Below, in pieces: positions 26,295-34,494 of a DNA stretch of 64,000 nt. The notes beneath the pieces were generated by a model. That model ran no database searches. It saw only the letters and a list, made by a program, of their open reading frames with translations, and was not told where the DNA came from. This DNA is from Mucilaginibacter sp. KACC 22063. Its GTDB lineage: Bacteria; Bacteroidota; Bacteroidia; Sphingobacteriales; Sphingobacteriaceae. Made by a program: the position numbers and the translations under genes. Position 1 is the stretch's first letter. Each line of letters starts with the position of its first letter. Where the stretch lies: the NCBI RefSeq assembly GCF_028736115.1, contig NZ_CP117877.1, positions 4,745,149 through 4,809,148 on the forward strand, read 5' to 3'.

Positions 26295-26311
26295 ATTTAA
26301 AACCACCAGGT

Positions 26312-27319
26312 TTATTGTGATGATTTACGGATAAACAATTTTGATTTTAATACAATATGCTTCTTAGGCATATTGGCATTTTTATTCTCTAAGGCTTCAA
26401 AAAACAACGTTGCAGCCTTAACACCCATTTCAAAGGCTGGCTGTGTAATAGTTGATAATGCAGGGCTTAATAAAGGGGCAATGTTAAGGCTGGAGAAACT
26501 GATCATTTTAAGCTCTTCGGGCACACTTATACCCAAATCCTGGCAAACATGGTAAGTAGCAAACGCCAGGCGCTCTACCGAACTAAAAACACCATCTGGC
26601 TTAATCTCTTTAAGCGCCTTGCTTAAAATCTTCTGATTCGTTTTTTCTTCGTTACTACAGTCAATAACCAGATCATCATTAAAGGCGATCTTGTGTTTTT
26701 GCAAAGCATCCACATAACCCTGCATACGGGTTTTACCAATCGATATGCTTTTATTAACCACCAGGTAAGCTATTTTTCTACACCCTGTTTTTATCAGGTG
26801 CTCTGTAGCAGCAAAGCTACTGTCATAGTCATTAGTGGTTACTTTTGCTGCATCAATATCCTCATAAACACGGTCAAAAAAAACGACAGGAATGTTTTTC
26901 TGAGCAAGATTGTTGATATAACGGTGGTCATTCCCCTCGCCCGATGCCGACATAATAATACCATCGGCCTTACCATTATTAAGATAATTAACAAACGATA
27001 CTTCTTTTTCAAAAACATCGTCGGTTCGGTACAATAACAGGTAAAAACCATGTTTACGGGCCACTTCCTCTATCCCGTTTATGGCCTGTGCAAAAAAGTC
27101 ATTGGCAATTTCGGGTACAATTACAGCAAGGGTTTTTGTTTTTTTATCACGAAGGTTACTGGCGTAATGATTGGGCAAAAAGCTATGCTCGCGTGCTAAA
27201 GCAAGGATACGTTCTTTGGTATCCTTATTAATATCGGTACTGCCGTTAAAAGCTCTGGAAATAGTAGAAGTAGATAAATTCAATTCTTTTGCAAGTATCT
27301 TAATATTGATTTTATCCAT
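26312..27319 (-). CDS. LacI family transcriptional regulator
   Basis: A 335-residue repressor-type protein: the LacI helix-turn-helix at 1-55 (IKILAKELNLSTSTISRAFNGS, then hinge FLPNHYASNLR) and a periplasmic-binding-protein-like sensor domain (about 60-335). Ligand is probably a sugar, judging by the family. No sugar transporter or hydrolase gene is next to it. It is divergent from a lone receiver gene; the 207-bp gap holds three palindromes that could be operators. Confidence 0.95.
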   Translation of the reverse strand: MDKINIKILAKELNLSTSTISRAFNGSTDINKDTKERILALAREHSFLPNHYASNLRDKKTKTLAVIVPEIANDFFAQAINGIEEVARKHGFYLLLYRTDDVFEKEVSFVNYLNNGKADGIIMSASGEGNDHRYINNLAQKNIPVVFFDRVYEDIDAAKVTTNDYDSSFAATEHLIKTGCRKIAYLVVNKSISIGKTRMQGYVDALQKHKIAFNDDLVIDCSNEEKTNQKILSKALKEIKPDGVFSSVERLAFATYHVCQDLGISVPEELKMISFSSLNIAPLLSPALSTITQPAFEMGVKAATLFFEALENKNANMPKKHIVLKSKLFIRKSSQ

Positions 27320-27448
27320 TTACATTCTCAATTAAAGCTGGCTATCATATTGTTGACCTTCAAATTTAACAAAAGTACAATGGGTATAATATTATTTTTT
27401 TATTACTGTGCATTAGACAGCTGAACGTATAATCTCATTTAAAAATTT

Positions 27449-27459
27449 GCGTATTACGC
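27449..27459. promoter_or_regulatory. 11-bp palindrome between LacI-type and receiver genes
   Basis: GCGTA-T-TACGC, perfect arms of 5 bases. First of three inverted repeats in this gap. Confidence 0.4.
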
Positions 27460-27469
27460 CAACAGGGCG

Positions 27470-27484
27470 TTAACCAATGGTTAA
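27470..27484. promoter_or_regulatory. 15-bp operator-like palindrome
   Basis: TTAACCA-A-TGGTTAA has perfect 7-base arms. It lies 43 bp before the receiver gene start and 150 bp from the LacI-type start, a good position for a repressor site. The centre is not the CG usual for LacI-family operators. Confidence 0.5.
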
Positions 27485-27535
27485 TGTGGCATATATATTG
27501 ACTATATGCTTTAAATATTACTAGCTATGCCACAT
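27484..27535 (+). promoter_or_regulatory. 10-bp inverted repeat with one arm over the receiver gene start codon
   Basis: ATGTGGCATA (27484-27493) and TATGCCACAT (27526-27535) are exact inverted copies with 32 bases between. The second arm contains the ATG at 27527, so a hairpin in the mRNA would hide the start codon if transcription begins upstream. Confidence 0.5.
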
Positions 27536-27892
27536 AAGATTTTAATTGCCGATGATAACCAATTTATATTGGAGATTCTTAGCCACATGTTAATTAACAG
27601 TGGTTATGATGTAGTTGCCGTAAACACAGGTAAAGATGTAATAGATGCTGTACAAGCAAACAACCCCGACCTTTTAATACTAGATGCCCAGCTGCCAGAT
27701 GCTGATGGAAGAGAACTTTGCCAGCTATTAAAATCGACGCCCTCTACCAAAAATTTGCCAATAATTATATGCTCTGGCCGTGCGGATATTCACGATTGCC
27801 TTTACCAGCAAAACCCGCCGAATGATGTTTTACCGAAACCTTTTGATATGGATTTCCTGGTAGATAAAGTACGCAGGCAATTAATTGCTTAA
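27527..27892 (+). CDS. Single-domain response regulator
   Basis: A 121-residue receiver domain with nothing attached: acidic pair Asp9/Asp10, phosphoacceptor Asp53 in LLILDAQLPDADG, and the conserved Lys in LPKPFDMD. It would relay phosphate or act by protein contact. No kinase gene is adjacent. The upstream region is rich in inverted repeats. Confidence 0.94.
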   Translation: MPHKILIADDNQFILEILSHMLINSGYDVVAVNTGKDVIDAVQANNPDLLILDAQLPDADGRELCQLLKSTPSTKNLPIIICSGRADIHDCLYQQNPPNDVLPKPFDMDFLVDKVRRQLIA

Positions 27893-27984
27893 CTTTATTA
27901 ACAATCAGGTGCATAGTTTACTGTTCACCTGATTGTATGAACATTTATAATAGTGTATATTATAAAGCCTTGTTTACTAAATTA

Positions 27985-28317
27985 CTAATTCAAGGCTTTA
28001 ATAATTTTTTGAACAACTTCATCATGATATTCTGGTGTAGGATTTTCGAGATCTAAGGGCACCACTACCATTTCTTCCCACTGGCTTAGTGTATTCAACG
28101 GGATAGTTTCTGTAATTTCAAGTACAAACCAGTTTTCCTTGCCATCCCACGTTAAACGTAAGGCCTCGCGGTTATTTGACCAAATGATAAAACGGCTGTT
28201 ATAAAGCGCATCATGGTGCTGCTCATGCACCGGCTGGTAACCCAATGGGGTTAAGTGATCTGTGATACAAAGCTTCACTGCATTATATATCGATGTTATG
28301 ATCTGTTCTGGCTTCAT
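27985..28317 (-). CDS. Unknown protein, 110 residues
   Basis: A small soluble protein with no signal peptide. A central stretch (NSRFIIWSNNREALRLTWDGKENWFVLEIT) reads like an antiparallel beta sheet flanked by helices. No family is recognised. It lies 75 bp downstream of the attenuator-like hairpin pair at 28392-28463 on the same strand and may be controlled by it, or the hairpin may only end the upstream operon. Confidence 0.65.
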   Translation of the reverse strand: MKPEQIITSIYNAVKLCITDHLTPLGYQPVHEQHHDALYNSRFIIWSNNREALRLTWDGKENWFVLEITETIPLNTLSQWEEMVVVPLDLENPTPEYHDEVVQKIIKALN

Positions 28318-28622
28318 ATATATCTATACGGATTTCGCTTAACATTAAAGAAACAATAATCATTCCTATATAACCTATAATAAAAAAAGAAGCCCCCTTG
28401 CACTCGCTGCGTGGGGGCCTCAACCTAAACCTTATCACAATAGCAAGTGCATGAACACTTGCTGCTACTAATAACGATAAAATTTAGCAAATAGATGTCT
28501 GTAAAACGTTTTTTTTATTGTTTTACAAAAAAAATACTTCAAATAAGATGTAGAAAATATATTATTTTCAATTATTTAAGTGAGCAAAGGCGAAATTAAA
28601 TTCTTTCTTTTTAAAAGAAATA
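28318..28622. other. 305-bp gap with attenuator-like structure
   Basis: On the minus strand this gap holds a hairpin (AGCAAGTG/CACTTGCT), a terminator stem with T run, and a third segment able to pair with the first hairpin. A 21-codon frame with TTG start (28490 down to 28425) is rich in Ser and Cys codons. The rest is AT-rich with runs of T and A and shows no gene. Confidence 0.5.
28382..28420 (-). terminator. Minus-strand terminator, possibly part of an attenuator
   Basis: Read on the minus strand, AGGCCCCC and GGGGGCTT pair, followed by CTTTTTTT. It can end transcripts from the nine-gene sugar operon about 200 bp after its last gene, or act as the terminator of an attenuator before the 110-residue gene. 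Confidence 0.75.
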
Positions 28623-28994
28623 TTAATTGATATTAACTGTTTTTAAGCCAACGATACCGCCCATAATCATCAGCATAAAAAAGATTTCGGCGGTAGAAAT
28701 ACGCTGGCTCATGAAGGTGATTTCTGAAACCTTGATCAGTACCAGGGTTACAGCCGTCCAAACGGCATATGCGGTTGCCGTTGGAACCTGTTTAATAGCT
28801 AAAGAAAAAAAATAAATATTTCCTATCCCGAAAATGATATATCCCACCAGTGGAAGCAAGATAGGCAGGCCGGCATGAGGGCTGTAAAAGGTATTCCACC
28901 GCAGTGTTTTTAAAGCGCTGAAACTTAAAAACTTTAAAGAGAACGTCCATGCGGCTTCAAATACCGCAGCAATAATTAAATATACCCAGGCCAA
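28623..28994 (-). CDS. SMR/EmrE-like small membrane transporter
   Basis: A 123-residue protein with four membrane helices and the SMR hallmark Glu13 in helix 1 (LIIAAVFEAAW), plus the ATAYAVWTAV stretch of helix 3. It is a little longer than EmrE, with an insertion of about 15 residues after helix 1. Family members export cations or drugs, and related small proteins (ArnE/ArnF) flip lipid-linked sugars. As last gene of the sugar operon, 4 bp after the hydroxylase gene, a flippase role is a reasonable inference. Confidence 0.88.
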   Translation of the reverse strand: MAWVYLIIAAVFEAAWTFSLKFLSFSALKTLRWNTFYSPHAGLPILLPLVGYIIFGIGNIYFFSLAIKQVPTATAYAVWTAVTLVLIKVSEITFMSQRISTAEIFFMLMIMGGIVGLKTVNIN

Positions 28995-28998
28995 TGTT

Positions 28999-29937
28999 TT
29001 AAACTTTTACGTCTTCGGTTAATGGTTGCATAACGGCTGCGTCCTGATGTTCGCTGTATTGGGGTTGACGCTTAAAGGGTTTACTTAATGCCCTCATCAG
29101 GTCAAATCTTAAATTATAATACCGTCTGAAAGCCGGGTATTTTAATAATCTCCTTTCATCAAACCGCTTTACAGAAAAAGCATGCTGTAAAAAATAATCG
29201 CGCGGGTATTCATACGGTAATCCCCAGTTTTCGGGTTTATCTCCGGGCGCATGCCCCGGATCGTAAACTGTCCCTAACAGGTAATCCCAAAAAGAAAACT
29301 TTGTGGAAAAATTAGCATGAAATACCTCTTTGTAATTAGCATGGTGCCACAAATGCAGTTCGGGAGTATTGATCAGGTATTTAAGCTTACCCAGTCTAAC
29401 CCGGACGTTGGCATGGATAAAGATGCCAAACATAGCATCGAGCAGTGCTTTTATGGGTACTACTACCGGGTCGGCACCTAAAAGGATAATCGGCGCAAAT
29501 TCTATCGTCTGGTTAATGATGATCTCCAGAACATGCGAGCGCGAGCCTGCCAGGAAATCAACCTGCTTCACTGAATGATGTGCCTCGTGTATACGCCAGA
29601 ATAATTTATTCGAGTGCTGGAAACGGTGAAACAGGTAGATATATAGATCATGCGTTACCGAAAAGAAAAGCACCTGCAAGACAACAGGCCAATGGCTTAC
29701 AAATTGCCAGTGCGACCAGTTATAATGGTGCTGCAAAGGTGCAATGATGTAATCAAAGATGAGAATTTTTAAAAAGTAGCTCTGTATAATGGTGTACCAT
29801 ACCAAATCAGCCCAAAAGCCCTCCCTAAAGAAGGGAAGGCCTTTACGGTATGGTGCTATGCGTTCCCAGGCAATGATAAATGCAGCCCAACTGAAAAGTA
29901 TAATTGTGGTTATGGTAACAACCTTTTCCTGTGGCAT
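28999..29937 (-). CDS. Fatty acid hydroxylase / sterol desaturase family protein
   Basis: A 312-residue integral membrane di-iron enzyme. The histidine clusters HRFQH, HEAHHS and HLWHH (a HxxxH / HxxHH / HxxHH pattern) bind the metals. Several membrane segments precede and separate them. Such enzymes hydroxylate fatty acyl chains, sphingoid bases, sterols or alkylglycerols. Its start overlaps the stop of the phosphatase-synthase fusion gene in TAATG, so it is part of the operon and may modify the lipid acceptor of the sugar. Confidence 0.9.
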   Translation of the reverse strand: MPQEKVVTITTIILFSWAAFIIAWERIAPYRKGLPFFREGFWADLVWYTIIQSYFLKILIFDYIIAPLQHHYNWSHWQFVSHWPVVLQVLFFSVTHDLYIYLFHRFQHSNKLFWRIHEAHHSVKQVDFLAGSRSHVLEIIINQTIEFAPIILLGADPVVVPIKALLDAMFGIFIHANVRVRLGKLKYLINTPELHLWHHANYKEVFHANFSTKFSFWDYLLGTVYDPGHAPGDKPENWGLPYEYPRDYFLQHAFSVKRFDERRLLKYPAFRRYYNLRFDLMRALSKPFKRQPQYSEHQDAAVMQPLTEDVKV

Positions 29938-31391
29938 TATTTTGCTAAAAACTTATCCTTGTATTCGTCGCTGATGTTTACACGCAACCTTTTCATTGGT
30001 GCCAGTTCTGATTCGTAAACTTTTTTTATACCATCGCCTGCTGCAATCTCCGCATCGCGGATATCGCGCACCAAACGCTGTAAGCCTTGTGGCTCTACAC
30101 TGGCCGCATGGTCTGATCCCCACATGGCGCGGTCCAACGTAAAATGCCTTTCCACAAAAGTGGCGCCCATTGCTACAGCAGCTACGGTAGTTGCAAGGCC
30201 GGTTTCGTGGCCAGAGTAGCCAACAGGTATGCCCGGAAACTTGTGTGCCAGTGTACGGATCATCCGAAGGTTTAATTCCTCCGGTTTACATGGATATGCC
30301 GACGTTGAATGCGCTACAAATAATGGATAAGCCGGATCAAATGCATTGATGAAATTTAACGCGTTCTCTATCTCCTTCATGGTCGACATACCTGTTGATA
30401 ACATTAGCGGGCGACCGGTGATTAGTATACGTTCAATAAGCTCAAAATCTGTTAAAGAAGCAGATGCCAGCTTATACATTACCGTATCAAACTGCTCCAT
30501 AAAATCAACCGATGGCACATCCCATGCTGACACAAACCAATCGATACCCAGTTTTTTACAATATTGGTCTATCGCTGCATACTCGGCAATGCCAAATTCT
30601 GTTTTGCGTTTGTATTCGATATAGGAGATGTGGCCCCAGGGGGTATCGCGCATTACCTCCCACTGATCTTTAGGAACGCAGATTTCCGGTGTACGTTTCT
30701 GAAATTTTACCGCATCAGCTTTGGCAGCAACAGCCTCATCAATTAATTGCTTTGCTGTTTCAAGCGAGCCATTATGATTGATGCCTATTTCTGCAATAAT
30801 ATAGCAAGGATGCCCCTCGCCTATTTTACGGCCATTGCTTAAGGTTATTACCGCTTCGCGATTGGTATTTACCTTTGTAGGCACCGGCTCAAAAGCATTT
30901 TTGTATTCAATGATCATTTCAGCAAACTCACGGAAGCAGCCTTCGCCGCCTTTGGCTTCGCATACATAATCAACAGCTGCTTTAATACCAGGCAAGGCAT
31001 CGGCCGGGCTGGCGGTTAAACCAACCAGCTTCATAATTTCCAGATCGTTATAGTCATCTCCGATATAAGCTACCTGCTCGGCTTTCAACTGTAAACGCTC
31101 CAATATCCCTGCTAATACTGCTGGTTTGTTCTTAGCAAATAAATGCAGTTCAGTAATATCCAGTTTCTCTGCACGTGCTATTACCGAGGGCGAACGCTCG
31201 CCAGTAATAATTGCTGTATCTATGTTGGCCATTTTGCGCAAACGCTCAACGCCCATACCATCGCGGATGTTAAATTTTTTCTGGTATTCTCCGCTTTCGT
31301 CGTAATAAACGCCGCCATCGGTTAAAACACCGTCGCAATCTGTAATCAGTAATTTAATTTCAGATGCTTTTTTAGCTAAGATCTCTTTCAT
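29937..31391 (-). CDS. Fusion of KdsC-like HAD phosphatase and NeuB-like synthase
   Basis: 484 residues in two parts. Residues about 1-165 are a KdsC-like HAD phosphatase: Asp18 and Asp20 in TDCDGVLTDGG, IITGERS, the Lys in AKNKPAV and IGDDYND. Residues about 185-484 are a NeuB-type synthase that condenses an amino sugar with phosphoenolpyruvate: IAEIGINHNG (Glu201, His206), DAVKFQ, and HFTLDRAMWGSDHAAS with metal-binding His. The C-terminal SAF/antifreeze-like domain of NeuB is missing; the protein ends at the linker. A phosphorylated substrate followed by dephosphorylation on the same chain is inferred. SDR gene upstream by 12 bp. Confidence 0.92.
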   Translation of the reverse strand: MKEILAKKASEIKLLITDCDGVLTDGGVYYDESGEYQKKFNIRDGMGVERLRKMANIDTAIITGERSPSVIARAEKLDITELHLFAKNKPAVLAGILERLQLKAEQVAYIGDDYNDLEIMKLVGLTASPADALPGIKAAVDYVCEAKGGEGCFREFAEMIIEYKNAFEPVPTKVNTNREAVITLSNGRKIGEGHPCYIIAEIGINHNGSLETAKQLIDEAVAAKADAVKFQKRTPEICVPKDQWEVMRDTPWGHISYIEYKRKTEFGIAEYAAIDQYCKKLGIDWFVSAWDVPSVDFMEQFDTVMYKLASASLTDFELIERILITGRPLMLSTGMSTMKEIENALNFINAFDPAYPLFVAHSTSAYPCKPEELNLRMIRTLAHKFPGIPVGYSGHETGLATTVAAVAMGATFVERHFTLDRAMWGSDHAASVEPQGLQRLVRDIRDAEIAAGDGIKKVYESELAPMKRLRVNISDEYKDKFLAK

Positions 31392-31403
31392 ATCAATTAA
31401 GGT

Positions 31404-32207
31404 TTAAATTGCTGTCCAGCCACCATCAACTACCAGGTTAGCCCCTGTCATGTATGCCGAAGCATCACTTGCCAGAAATATAAGCGCGCCCTGATAATCT
31501 GATGCTTTGGCCATACGGCCTAATAATGTTTTTTCTGAATAATTATTAATGAAGTATTCGTTTTGCCCGTTTTCAACACCACCTGGCGAAAGGGTATTTA
31601 CACGCACACCTTTGCTGCCCCAATAAGCTGCTAAAAAGCGGGTAAAATTGATGATGGCCCCTTTTGTTACCGGGTATGCTGCCGATTTAAAAAAGGTTTG
31701 CTCACCGCATTCTGTACGGTAAATTTTTTGGTCGGGGCCAACCATGCCGTAGGTAGAAGCAATGTTGATGATACTCCCGCCCTCATTTTCTGCCATCACT
31801 GTTCCGAAAACCTGCGAACACAGGAAAACGCCCGTTACATTCACATCAAGCGATTTCTGGAAAGCATCAAGCGGATAGTTCTCAAAAGCTGATAACTCTT
31901 TTGCCATTGCCGGATTTTCGAACATATCGTTAATGGCAGCATTGTTAACCAGTATATCTATAGCGCCGTATTGGTTTAATATCTGGTCTCGTGCAGCTTC
32001 AACAGCAGCTTTATTGGTTACATCAAGCTGTATCCCTAAATGCTGATCTCCTAATTGTGCAGCAAAATCTGCTGCCGCTTCGCCATTGATATCCGCCACA
32101 ATCACATTTGCACCCGCTAATGCTAAAGCCTCGCAATGCTTACGGCCAATAAGCCCTAATGCCCCGGTTACAATAGCCGTTTTGCCGTTTAATGAAAACA
32201 GTTCCAT
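31404..32207 (-). CDS. SDR family oxidoreductase
   Basis: A 267-residue classical short-chain dehydrogenase: cofactor loop TGALGLIG, Asp39 in ADI suggesting NAD preference, NNAA, catalytic Ser151, Tyr178 and Lys182 (YPVTK). The C-terminal MTGANLVVDGGWTA is typical. It would oxidise or reduce a sugar carbon in the pathway, perhaps to make the ketone used by the aminotransferase, whose stop overlaps this start in TAATG. Confidence 0.94.
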   Translation of the reverse strand: MELFSLNGKTAIVTGALGLIGRKHCEALALAGANVIVADINGEAAADFAAQLGDQHLGIQLDVTNKAAVEAARDQILNQYGAIDILVNNAAINDMFENPAMAKELSAFENYPLDAFQKSLDVNVTGVFLCSQVFGTVMAENEGGSIINIASTYGMVGPDQKIYRTECGEQTFFKSAAYPVTKGAIINFTRFLAAYWGSKGVRVNTLSPGGVENGQNEYFINNYSEKTLLGRMAKASDYQGALIFLASDASAYMTGANLVVDGGWTAI

Positions 32208-33550
32208 TATAGCGCAGCAGCTTTAGGTTTGATGTTATAGTTGCTCACTTTGCGGAATACCGCTTCAAGCACCTCTCCTTTTAAATAGCTTTTCACATCA
32301 CCACTTAAAATAGCTTCTTTTACAATAGGCAATACCGCACGGTAGGCCTCAAGCGTATAGTTGATATCCTGATCGGTATGGCTAAAGCACATATTATGGA
32401 AACCAGCCCAAAGTATGCCGCGCTTAATCATTTCCTGCTGCATCAGCGTTTTTAGCTCAAGGCCATTGCCTGCTTCCGGAGTAAAGGTTAACATCGTGCG
32501 GCAATTAAAGCCTATGCAACGGGTGTATTGATCCATGCCCAACTCAATAGCCAGCTGATTATAACCGTCTTTTAATAAGGCCCCTTTTTCGTCAAGGTAT
32601 TGCGGCACATTTTTGTCGCGAAGCTCTTTGATGGTTGCGATACAAGCCGCTAATGAAAGCGCTTCGCCGCCAAAAGTGGTGTAACTGAAAACTTCTGAAT
32701 TAAACAGCTCCATCACATCGGCACGGCCGGTAAGCAATGCTATCGGCATCCCATTAGCGCAAGCTTTTGAAAATACTGCCAGGTCGGCCTTAACGCCGAA
32801 ATACTCTTGAGCGCCCCCTAAAGCAATGCGGAAGCCGGTCCACATTTCATCAAAGATCAGCAGTGTGCCGTTTGCCTTGCATACTTCGGCCAATTCCTGC
32901 AAAAAGCCGGGTTTAGGTGCCTCAAAAATGAAAGGCTCTAATATTAGTGCAGCTACTGTTTCATCAAGCGCAGCCTTTATAGATTCTATATCGTTGTATT
33001 CGAATGTAAAGGTCATGTCCTGGATAGCCTCAGGAATACCGGCATTGCGGCTGGTGATGCCGATATACCAATCGTGCCAACCGTGGTAACCGCAACAAAA
33101 TATTTTATCTCGGCCTGTAAAAGCACGGGCAACACGGATAGCAGCCGAACATACATCGGCTCCTGTTTTTGATATTTTTACAGCCTCGGCATTAGGGATA
33201 ACCTCATTAACTAATTCTGCAAGCTCAACCTCGAAAGGGTGCATCAGTGAAAAGGTGATCCCATCATTCAATTGCTGGCGAATTGCGTTGTCAACAGCAG
33301 GATAGGCATAACCTAAAGAGATGGGACCAATGGCCGAATTGAAATCAATGTATTCATTGCCATCGGCATCCCAAACGTGCGCACCCTTACCCTTAACCAG
33401 GTATTTAGGCGCCACGCCCATTGTAAACTGGCCAGGGCCTTTTGCCAAGGTTTGGGTTACCGGTTTTTGAACTTTTAAAGCACGCTCATAAAGCTTATCT
33501 GATTCGGTAATAACCGGAAAATCATTATTAAGATCGATTTGATTAGGCAT
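32207..33550 (-). CDS. Class III PLP aminotransferase, glutamate-1-semialdehyde aminomutase-like
   Basis: A 447-residue fold type I PLP enzyme. PLP Lys262 lies in VFSKACANGMP, Asp234 in LLIFDEMWTGFR, and TGADVCSAAIRVARA binds the cofactor phosphate. It resembles glutamate-1-semialdehyde aminomutase more than the DegT/ArnB aminotransferases usual in sialic-acid-like pathways. In this operon it probably aminates a keto or aldehyde sugar. It starts 4 bp after the transketolase C half. Confidence 0.92.
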   Translation of the reverse strand: MPNQIDLNNDFPVITESDKLYERALKVQKPVTQTLAKGPGQFTMGVAPKYLVKGKGAHVWDADGNEYIDFNSAIGPISLGYAYPAVDNAIRQQLNDGITFSLMHPFEVELAELVNEVIPNAEAVKISKTGADVCSAAIRVARAFTGRDKIFCCGYHGWHDWYIGITSRNAGIPEAIQDMTFTFEYNDIESIKAALDETVAALILEPFIFEAPKPGFLQELAEVCKANGTLLIFDEMWTGFRIALGGAQEYFGVKADLAVFSKACANGMPIALLTGRADVMELFNSEVFSYTTFGGEALSLAACIATIKELRDKNVPQYLDEKGALLKDGYNQLAIELGMDQYTRCIGFNCRTMLTFTPEAGNGLELKTLMQQEMIKRGILWAGFHNMCFSHTDQDINYTLEAYRAVLPIVKEAILSGDVKSYLKGEVLEAVFRKVSNYNIKPKAAAL

Positions 33551-33554
33551 AGTA

Positions 33555-34493
33555 TTATTCTGAAAACTGTGGAACTGAAATATGTGGCTGGCGGTGCCCG
33601 GTTTTGTAGCCTAATATTTTTTCAGCTATCTGTTTGCCTGTGAAGCCTTCGTGATGTAAAACATCAGGCAACAATGCAGGGCGGAACCATTTTTCACTTA
33701 ATGCAAATGGCAGTACATGGGCAGTAGTTTGGTGCTTTAATAACACCTCGGCTACAATGCTGTATAGGCCGCCCGTTAAAAAATGATCTTCAAGCGTTAC
33801 AACTAATTTGCTTGATTCGGCTGCTTCCAGAATTGCTTCTTCATCCACCGGTTTAAGGCTACGCATGTTAATAAGCCCTACAGAAAGACCTTCGTTTTTC
33901 AATATCTCTAAAGCAATTAGCGCCTGCTCAAACAATAATCCGTAAGTAAGTATGGTTACATCTGCGCCGCGTGCAATCACTTCTGCCTTACCGAATTCAA
34001 AAGGCTGGTGATGATACACTGTTTTACGTGTGTTGATACGCGTATAAGCCGGATCATCTGATTGCCAGATAGCAGGCAGCATATGAATCAGGTCATCCTC
34101 ATCTGCCGGTGCAAAAACCGTCATATTAGGGATGCCGCGCATAATTGAAATATCTTCAATAGCCTGGTGTGTAGGCCCGTTTGCATCTGATAAAAACCCA
34201 GGGATAAATCCGCTCATTTTAACCGGAAGGTCGGCAATACCTACATCAGTACGCACAAACTCAAAGGCACGCATGGTTAAAAATGAAGCCAGCGCATGTA
34301 CCACCGGGGTACGACCACGCAAGGCCAGCCCGGCAGCTGCACCGATCATGGTTTGTTCGGTTATACCGGTATCTATAAACCGTTTGCCTAAAATACCGGG
34401 CAGGTTACGCACCAATGCACGGTTTTCGGCGGTCATAACAATCACCTGTTCGTCGTTCAGCGCGGTTTCGGTCAAAAGTTCTTCGTAGGTCAT
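33555..34493 (-). CDS. Transketolase, C-terminal subunit
   Basis: A 312-residue protein with the transketolase pyrimidine-binding domain (about 1-165, with catalytic Glu in DTGITEQTMIGAAAGLA) and the C-terminal domain (about 185-300, KLVVTLEDHFLTGGLYS). With the N half encoded next door it forms a split transketolase that moves two-carbon ketol units between sugars. Such split enzymes occur in dedicated sugar pathways. It is separated from the N half by 1 bp. Confidence 0.94.
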   Translation of the reverse strand: MTYEELLTETALNDEQVIVMTAENRALVRNLPGILGKRFIDTGITEQTMIGAAAGLALRGRTPVVHALASFLTMRAFEFVRTDVGIADLPVKMSGFIPGFLSDANGPTHQAIEDISIMRGIPNMTVFAPADEDDLIHMLPAIWQSDDPAYTRINTRKTVYHHQPFEFGKAEVIARGADVTILTYGLLFEQALIALEILKNEGLSVGLINMRSLKPVDEEAILEAAESSKLVVTLEDHFLTGGLYSIVAEVLLKHQTTAHVLPFALSEKWFRPALLPDVLHHEGFTGKQIAEKILGYKTGHRQPHISVPQFSE

Positions 34494-34494
34494 G

